Shown here: positions 34,690 to 39,785 of the stretch, one piece after another | Numbering within the stretch: position 1 is the stretch's first letter | Layout of the letters: every line of letters begins with the position of its first letter | Assembly (NCBI GenBank): GCA_024681515.1 | Contig: JAILAR010000091.1 | Location: forward strand, 1 to 39,785 | Length of the DNA stretch: 39,785 nucleotides | Origin: Eubacterium sp. | Lineage (GTDB): Bacteria > Bacillota > Clostridia > Lachnospirales > Lachnospiraceae | Direction of reading: 5' to 3' | The notes under the pieces: model-generated | What the model was told of the DNA's origin: nothing | What the model saw: the letters and a program-made list of their open reading frames with translations, nothing else | Database searches by the model: none | Program-made: the position numbers and the translations under genes

Positions 34690-35646
34690 ATGTTTGAATT
34701 TGAAAAGCCGAGAATTGAGATCGAGGAGACCTCCGAGGACAACAGATACGGTAGATTTGTTGTCGAGCCGCTTGAGAGAGGCTATGGAACTACGCTGGGT
34801 AATTCCCTGCGCAGGATCATGCTGTCTTCCCTTCCGGGTACAGCGGTCAGCTTCGTGAAGATCAAGAATGTGCTGCATGAGTTCAGTTCGATTCCGGGAG
34901 TTAAGGAAGATGTAACTGAGATCATCATGAACATCAAGGAACTCCATATCAAAAACAATTCCAGTAGCCCGGAGCCGAAGACCGCATATATCGAGGCTTC
35001 CGGAAACTGTGTGGTTACTGCTGCGGATATCAAGCTGGACAGTGATCTTGAGATCCTGAATCCGGAACTGGTGATCGCAAACCTGAGCGGTCCGGATGCA
35101 CATCTGGACATGGAACTCACCATCCGCAACGGCAGAGGCTATGTAAGCGCTGATAAGAATAAGGAAACCGAGGCGGCTATCGATATGATCGCCGTAGATT
35201 CCATCTTCACACCGATTGAGCGTGTGAACATGACGGTGGAGAATACACGTGTCGGCCAGATCACGGATTATGACAAGCTGACATTGGATGTATACACCAA
35301 CGGAACCCTGGCACCGGATGAGGCAGTCAGCCTTGCGGCAAAGGTTCTGTCAGAGCATCTGGCTCTCTTTATCGATCTGTCCGAGTCTGCACAGCAGATG
35401 GATGTCATGGTTGAAAAAGAGGATGACGACAAGGATCGTGCGATCGTTATGTCCATCGATGAGCTGGAACTGTCCGTACGTTCTTACAACTGTCTGAAGC
35501 GTGCGGGTATCAACACCGTTAAGGAACTGTGTGCAAAGACTCCGGAAGATATGATGAAGGTTCGGAATCTCGGACGCAAGTCTCTTGATGAGGTGCTTAA
35601 CAAGCTGAAGGAAATGGGACTCTCTCTGAACAGCGGAGAAGAGTAA
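34690..35646 (+). CDS. rpoA: RNA polymerase alpha subunit
   Basis: The 318-residue alpha subunit has an N-terminal dimerisation domain ([21 protein letters not shown], about 22-42), a linker rich in acidic residues (about 235-255), and the C-terminal domain that binds UP elements and activators. The helix-hairpin-helix residues are visible in [12 protein letters not shown] (about 288-299). ATAAGGAGGAG precedes the ATG. The presence of a full alpha C-terminal domain fits the A-rich UP-like stretches seen at both ribosomal promoters. Confidence 0.98.
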   Translation: MFEFEKPRIEIEETSEDNRYGRFVVEPLERGYGTTLGNSLRRIMLSSLPGTAVSFVKIKNVLHEFSSIPGVKEDVTEIIMNIKELHIKNNSSSPEPKTAYIEASGNCVVTAADIKLDSDLEILNPELVIANLSGPDAHLDMELTIRNGRGYVSADKNKETEAAIDMIAVDSIFTPIERVNMTVENTRVGQITDYDKLTLDVYTNGTLAPDEAVSLAAKVLSEHLALFIDLSESAQQMDVMVEKEDDDKDRAIVMSIDELELSVRSYNCLKRAGINTVKELCAKTPEDMMKVRNLGRKSLDEVLNKLKEMGLSLNSGEE

Positions 35647-35654
35647 AACTATCA

Positions 35655-35704
35655 CCGCCTAAGCGGAAGGCTCAGTACGCAAGGCGAAGACCCGTGTCAC
35701 GGGT
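35655..35704 (+). other. Small hairpins before rplQ
   Basis: CCGC-CTAA-GCGG (35655-35666) and ACCCGT-GTC-ACGGGT (35690-35704) sit in the 73-nt gap between rpoA and rplQ. The second ends 2-3 nt before the AAGGAGG ribosome site, so it could modulate L17 initiation. Confidence 0.5.
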
Positions 35705-35719
35705 AAGGAGGATTAAAAA

Positions 35720-36256
35720 ATGGCAATGTACAGAAAGCTCGGAAAGAAGAGCGACCAGAGAAAAGCTTTACTTCGCAACCAGGTAACACAGCTGCTTTAT
35801 CACGGAAAGATCCGTACGACCGAGGCAAGAGCTAAGGAAGTTCGCAAGATCGCAGAGAAGCTGATCACCATGGCAGTGAAGGAGAAGGATAACTTCGACG
35901 AGGTTGAGGTGACCGCTAAGGTTGCACGTAAGGACAAGGACGGCAAGCGCGAGAAGCACGTGGTTGACGGCAAGAAGGTAACTCTTTACGATGAAGTTAA
36001 GAAGACCGTAAAGAAGGATCAGCCCAGCAGACTGCATGCACGTCGTGAGATGCTGAAGGTTCTGTATCCGGTTGTTGAGATCCCGACAGAAGCTGCAGGC
36101 AAGAAGAAGGCTATCAAGAAGGTAGATCTTCCGGATAAGCTTTTCAGCGAGTATGGCGTAAAGTATGCAGGCCGCAACGGTGGTTACACCAGAATCGTAA
36201 AGATCGGCCAGCGTAAGGGTGACGGAGCTATGGAGGTTATCCTGGAGCTCGTATAA
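35720..36256 (+). CDS. rplQ: 50S ribosomal protein L17, extended form
   Basis: The 178-residue L17 has the usual core ([38 protein letters not shown] and the C-terminal [17 protein letters not shown]). It carries an extra Lys-rich stretch of about 50 residues in the middle (about 68-115: [20 protein letters not shown] and following). Typical bacterial L17 is 115-130 residues. The insertion is in frame and hydrophilic and probably reaches out on the 50S surface near the tunnel exit. A strong terminator follows. Confidence 0.97.
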   Translation: MAMYRKLGKKSDQRKALLRNQVTQLLYHGKIRTTEARAKEVRKIAEKLITMAVKEKDNFDEVEVTAKVARKDKDGKREKHVVDGKKVTLYDEVKKTVKKDQPSRLHARREMLKVLYPVVEIPTEAAGKKKAIKKVDLPDKLFSEYGVKYAGRNGGYTRIVKIGQRKGDGAMEVILELV

Positions 36257-36283
36257 TCCGAATATCTAAATATTTGCTTTGAA

Positions 36284-36323
36284 AAGGCATGGGCAGTATC
36301 AAACGACTGCCCATGCCTTCTTT
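36284..36323 (+). terminator. Rho-independent terminator of the alpha block
   Basis: AAGGCATGGGCAGT (36284-36297), an 8-nt loop and ACTGCCCATGCCTT (36306-36319) form a perfect 14-bp stem followed by CTTT. A TATAAT at 36328-36333 directly downstream could be a -10 for the ECF genes, but no good -35 lies 17 nt before it. Confidence 0.9.
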
Positions 36324-36515
36324 GCGCTATAATGATCCATGCCGCACGGGATTTCTGATTTCGTGCCTTGCAACGTTTATACAGTTCGTGCGCCCTGCGA
36401 TGATGTGCAGTGGTAGCCTTGAGGGTGTACGAAAACGTGGAAATATGGTATGATTTATATATCGCTGTGCTCTGTGCAGCATAACACGATGAAACAAAGT
36501 TTTGGTGGCGGCAGA

Positions 36516-38051
36516 ATGGGATTGGATATCAGGATCAAGGACTTACAACTGCATCATGTGCCGGGAAGTCGGATCAACGCGCAGTTTCGTGCGGGGGAGA
36601 TCGTCGGGATCGCAGGCGCAAACGGAGCCGGGAAGAGTGAACTGCTCCGGATGATCGCAGGAATCCTGCGCCCGAAGTCCATGGGTGAGATCCTGATCGA
36701 CGGGCTGGATCCGTTCCATGGCAGGGATCTGGAGAAGCTGCACCGGAGGATCGGATTTGCGCAGCAGTCTCCGAAGGATACGATGGTCTTCTCTCGGATG
36801 ATCCAGGATGCTCCCTTCGGACCGGAAAATCAGGCAACGCCGCCGGAGGTGATCCGAAAACGCTGGGAAGGATTAAAAGAGCGGCTTATGACCGGGATCC
36901 CGGAAGACCAGCCTTTTGAAACGCTCAGCGGCGGACAGCAGCAGAAAGCGGCGCTGGTATCCGTGCTGATGCTCAGATCCAAAATCCTTTTGCTGGATGA
37001 ACCGACATCCATGCTGGGCAGGAGGGAAGGTCGGGAGGTTGAGAAACTCCTTCTGAAGCTGGCAAAGCGAAGCGAGCAGACGGTACTGCTGGTATCCCAT
37101 GATCCGGAGATCCTGAGGCAGGCAGACCGTGTCTTTCTGCTGACGGACGGAGAACTTATGCAGCTCCATAAGAGCGAAGTGGAGGCGGCGCTTTCACATA
37201 TCAGATCCGAAAAACCTAAATCCGGCGCAGATGCGCAGGCGACGGGAGGATCGGGAGAGAGCGGTGGCTCAGGTAAAACCACGATCGCAAATCCACTGGA
37301 TCAGTTTATATATGAGACCCAGAGCAGCCCGCGGGTATTATCTGCTCCGACGGAAACGCTGACTGCAAATCCATCGGTTCGCTGGGTCATGATGAAGAGA
37401 CCGGACCTGGCAACTCCGCTCATCGTTCTCAAGGATGTCAGTGTACGGTTTGGGAAAAAAAACGTGGTGGAGCATTTCTCTGCGGCGGTATGCCCCGGAG
37501 GATACTATGAGCTGACCGGAGGGATCGGATCCGGAAAGAGCACGTTATGTAAACTGATGAACGGGACGCTTTTTGCAAAATCCGGAGAGGTCACGGTGGG
37601 CGGTGTGCGTCTGCCCATGGCAGGACAGAAACGAAAATCCGCCTTCGGACTGTTCGGAAAGAAAATGCCGGGGCTGGGCGAGGTACGGAGATTTGCCGGC
37701 TATGCGATGCAGAGTCCGGAGGACCAGTTGTTTGAGACCTCGGTCATATTTGATGTGATGTACGGTCCGCTGAGGGCGGGCCGGGCCGCCATGGAGGCGC
37801 GGCAGGATGCGGAATCTGCGCTGAGAGAGCTGGAAGTTCCGGAGGCATTGTGGGACCGCAGGCCGGAGCATTTGTCTGCGGGAGAGCAGCGGCGGGTGGC
37901 CATCGCAGGGATCCTGGCGATGCAGCCTCAGGTTCTGATCCTGGACGAACCCTATGCCGGGCTGGATACACAGGGGTGCCGGATCATTGATAAACTGATT
38001 TCGGATTATGTAAACCAGGGGCGCGCCGTGGTCATGACGCGGCATGTTTGA
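36516..38051 (+). CDS. ecfA: Fused two-domain ECF transporter ATPase, shortened C-terminus
   Basis: The 511-residue protein contains two ABC ATPase domains in one chain, corresponding to EcfA1 and EcfA2. Domain 1 has Walker A GANGAGKS (about 34-41), Q-loop QQSPKD, signature LSGGQQQK (about 136) and Walker B LLLDEPTS with SHDP. A Gly/Ser-rich linker (about 235-300) leads to domain 2, with GIGSGKST (about 335), MQSPEDQLFE, HLSAGEQRR (about 452) and LILDEPYAGLD (about 477). It stops at MTRHV, right after the switch-histidine region; ordinary ABC domains continue for about 40-60 residues. Start 36516 follows GGTGGCGGCAG; an ATG at 36450 lies in a possible -10 box. It powers vitamin or metal uptake together with EcfT. 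Confidence 0.88.
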   Translation: MGLDIRIKDLQLHHVPGSRINAQFRAGEIVGIAGANGAGKSELLRMIAGILRPKSMGEILIDGLDPFHGRDLEKLHRRIGFAQQSPKDTMVFSRMIQDAPFGPENQATPPEVIRKRWEGLKERLMTGIPEDQPFETLSGGQQQKAALVSVLMLRSKILLLDEPTSMLGRREGREVEKLLLKLAKRSEQTVLLVSHDPEILRQADRVFLLTDGELMQLHKSEVEAALSHIRSEKPKSGADAQATGGSGESGGSGKTTIANPLDQFIYETQSSPRVLSAPTETLTANPSVRWVMMKRPDLATPLIVLKDVSVRFGKKNVVEHFSAAVCPGGYYELTGGIGSGKSTLCKLMNGTLFAKSGEVTVGGVRLPMAGQKRKSAFGLFGKKMPGLGEVRRFAGYAMQSPEDQLFETSVIFDVMYGPLRAGRAAMEARQDAESALRELEVPEALWDRRPEHLSAGEQRRVAIAGILAMQPQVLILDEPYAGLDTQGCRIIDKLISDYVNQGRAVVMTRHV

Positions 38052-38090
38052 GTCGCGTGGGTGAGAGGCACATGAGTGAAACATGTGAGG

Positions 38091-38142
38091 GAATCGCATG
38101 AGAGAATCGCATGAGAGAATCGCATGAGAGAATCATATGTGA
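38091..38142. repeat. 13-bp tandem repeats
   Basis: GAATCGCATGAGA occurs three times without change (38091-38129) and a fourth time as GAATCATATGTGA (38130-38142). The array lies 40 nt after the premature-looking end of the ECF ATPase gene and before EcfT. The preceding 40 nt contain related CATGAGTGAAACATGTGAG fragments. Confidence 0.85.
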
Positions 38143-38224
38143 GTTTTATTTGGAAACATATATGGTATTATGATCGATATTTACCGGAACTCATAGTAAA
38201 TATGAGTTTTTGACAGGGAAAACT

Positions 38225-38956
38225 ATGGAACGGGATATTACCTTGGGGCAGTACATGCGGGGAGAAGGGCTTCTCCGTCGGCTGGATCCGCGATGCAAAT
38301 TATATATGATCCTTGTGTACGTGATCCTGACGCTGCTTTCCGGACACCCTCTGGCCCTGGGACTGGGTACTCTGGCACTGATCGCGGCCTGGGGAATGTC
38401 GGGGCTTCCGCTTCTTACGATCCTGTGGTCCGCCCATGGCGTTTTGATCATGTTGGTGATCTCGGAGCTTTTCAGTCTGATCTGGATGCCGGTGGATGCG
38501 GTGCTTCTGAGCTTTTGGCGGCTGTCGCTGATCATCCTGATGTCCGTGATCTTCTCTAAAACAACGGAGCCCAGAGACATCCTGGACGGCCTCAGAGACG
38601 GCTTTCCCATCGGGGAAGGTGCTGCCATGTCCCTGGCCATCGCACTGGACTTCCTGCCGCGTCTGGGCCGGGAAATGGAGCGCCTGAAGGTGGCTGCGGC
38701 CTCCCGTGGGGCGCTGTATGATGAGGGGACGATCTTTGCCCGTGCGAAGCAGACGATCCCGCTTCTTGTCCCACTGTTCCGCAGCACGCTGAGATCCGCC
38801 GGAGGACTGGCGGATGCTATGGATCTCCGTGGTTATAATGCGGGCGTGAAACGCACGCGCATGGTGCCGCTGAAGTATCATAAGAGAGATTATGCGGCGC
38901 TGCTGATCATACTGGCGTATACGGTGGTGATCGTAATGCTCCGGATCGTATTATGA
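38225..38956 (+). CDS. ecfT: ECF transporter transmembrane subunit EcfT
   Basis: The roughly 243-residue membrane protein has about five hydrophobic helices (for example LYMILVYVILTLLSG, LGLGTLALIAAWG and YAALLIILAYTVVIVML) and the two coupling-helix motifs of EcfT: SRGALYD near 160 and DLRGYN near 200. Their Arg residues contact the ATPases. It scaffolds exchangeable S-components encoded elsewhere. ATG 38225 follows CAGGGAAA; a TTG at 38210 is possible. The neighbouring fused ATPase and truA downstream match the common Firmicutes order after rplQ. Confidence 0.93.
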   Translation: MERDITLGQYMRGEGLLRRLDPRCKLYMILVYVILTLLSGHPLALGLGTLALIAAWGMSGLPLLTILWSAHGVLIMLVISELFSLIWMPVDAVLLSFWRLSLIILMSVIFSKTTEPRDILDGLRDGFPIGEGAAMSLAIALDFLPRLGREMERLKVAAASRGALYDEGTIFARAKQTIPLLVPLFRSTLRSAGGLADAMDLRGYNAGVKRTRMVPLKYHKRDYAALLIILAYTVVIVMLRIVL

Positions 38957-39069
38957 CGGTGACCGACTGTGAGGAATCCGGATTGTATTATGGCGACTCT
39001 GAGAAATCCAAAATCGAAGCGTCTGCCATAACCTGACATTGCATATTGAACTATCAGGAAGATGACTAC
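38957..39069 (+). other. ecfT-truA gap with an inverted repeat
   Basis: TTATGGC (38988-38994) and GCCATAA (39025-39031) form a loose stem around a 30-nt loop. The weak ribosome site AGGAAGATG lies about 8 nt before the truA ATG. Nothing else is seen in the gap. Confidence 0.35.
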
Positions 39070-39785
39070 ATGAAACGAGTTATGTTAACCGTTGCTTATG
39101 ACGGAACCAATTACTGCGGCTGGCAGCTGCAGCCCAACGGAATCACCATAGAGGAGGTGCTGAACCGGGAGCTGTCCTCCCTGCTGGGAGAGGAGATCCG
39201 GGTGATCGGCGCCAGCCGGACGGATTCCGGGGTGCATGCTCTGGGAAATGCGGCAGTTTTCGATACGGAGACCCGTATTCCGGCGGAGAAGCTGTCCTTT
39301 GCCATGAATACGCGCCTGCCGGAGGATATCCGGATCGTGGGCTCCAGAGAAGTTCCGGCGGATTTTCATCCGCGGCACTGCAACTCCGAGAAGACCTATG
39401 AATACCGGATCTGGAACGATACCTTTGCAAATCCGACGGTGCGTCTGTATACGAAGTTCTGTTATTACAGGCTGGATATCGAGCAGATGAGGAAGGCGGC
39501 AGGGTATCTGGTGGGAACCCATGATTTTGCCAGCTTCTGCTCTGCGGGAAGCCAGGCGACTACCACCGTGCGGACCATCACCGGCATTACGGTAGGGCGC
39601 GACCCGGAGGAGCCCAGGATGGTGCGGATCCGTGTGCTGGGGACAGGGTTTCTGTACAACATGGTCAGGATCATTTCCGGAACGCTGATGGAGATCGGTA
39701 TGGGACAGCGGGAACCGGAGGATATGAAGCGGATCCTGGAAGCCTGCGACCGCAGTCAGGCCGGGACCACCGCAGAACCCCAGGG
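39070..39785 (+). CDS. truA: tRNA pseudouridine synthase A, 3' end cut by the window
   Basis: The enzyme isomerises uridines 38-40 in the tRNA anticodon arm. MLTVAYDGTNYCGWQLQP opens the fold and the catalytic Asp lies in SRTDSGVHA (about 56-64). FLYNMVRIISGTLMEIG is the conserved C-terminal segment. The window ends in frame after 238 codons, close to the typical 245-260 residue length, so only the last few residues are missing. Confidence 0.96.
   Translation, partial: MKRVMLTVAYDGTNYCGWQLQPNGITIEEVLNRELSSLLGEEIRVIGASRTDSGVHALGNAAVFDTETRIPAEKLSFAMNTRLPEDIRIVGSREVPADFHPRHCNSEKTYEYRIWNDTFANPTVRLYTKFCYYRLDIEQMRKAAGYLVGTHDFASFCSAGSQATTTVRTITGITVGRDPEEPRMVRIRVLGTGFLYNMVRIISGTLMEIGMGQREPEDMKRILEACDRSQAGTTAEPQ

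Noticed and set aside
36321-36333. Promoter for the ECF genes at TATAAT 36328
   Set aside because: The -10 is perfect, but the -35 position falls in the terminator stem with no TTGACA-like hexamer, so I did not list it as a separate feature.
36450-36515. Earlier start for the fused ECF ATPase
   Set aside because: The ATG at 36450 overlaps a TATGAT -10-like box and lacks a good ribosome site, and the extra 22 residues do not resemble an ABC N-terminus.

Overview
This window most likely comes from a member of the Lachnospiraceae (Clostridia). The G+C content is roughly half by eye. Shine-Dalgarno sites are strong and purine-rich. The long S10-spc-alpha ribosomal cluster has the Firmicutes order, S14 is the zinc-binding short form, L17 is enlarged (178 aa), and alpha is followed by an ECF transporter module and truA. 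The placement rests on protein families and gene order read by eye, not on a database search.

Layout. Positions 1-491 hold no gene. They contain three diverged copies of a hairpin repeat that looks like the trailing end of a CRISPR array, then a promoter and a terminator-like hairpin. Positions 492-7332 encode a three-gene SMC-type operon resembling the Wadjet (JetABC / MksFEB) anti-plasmid system. No JetD nuclease gene is seen in the window. Positions 7493-8368 encode a protein clearly related to radical SAM (spore photoproduct lyase-like) enzymes that has lost two of the three iron-sulfur cysteines. Positions 8455-13838 carry malic enzyme, a cytosolic ParB-like/BMP-like fusion, a metallophosphoesterase and citrate synthase. 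Positions 14058-17805 carry a three-gene ABC exporter of the Na+/ABC-2 type. A class I methyltransferase (17979-18923) and a divergently regulated lone prepilin (19003-19791, minus strand) converge on a shared terminator.

From 20123 a strong promoter and a long structured leader open the ribosomal cluster: S10, L3, L4, L23, L2, S19, L22, S3, L16, L29, S17, L14, L24, L5, S14, S8, L6, L18, S5, L30, L15, SecY, adenylate kinase and IF-1. A second promoter of nearly the same sequence (32508-32536) then serves L36, S13, S11, S4, RpoA and L17, ending at a strong terminator (36284-36323). The methionine aminopeptidase gene often found between adk and infA is absent here. The window closes with a fused two-domain ECF ATPase that stops right after its second switch histidine, EcfT, and the 5' part of truA.

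Two themes run across the window. The first is a possible defence island at the left edge (CRISPR-like repeats, Wadjet-like operon without JetD, dead radical SAM homologue). The second is a set of large nested inverted repeats lying directly after stop codons (13838-14023, 17813-17912, 32367-32489, and the tandem hairpins at 7332-7443). They look like one type of intergenic element and are not explained by simple terminators.
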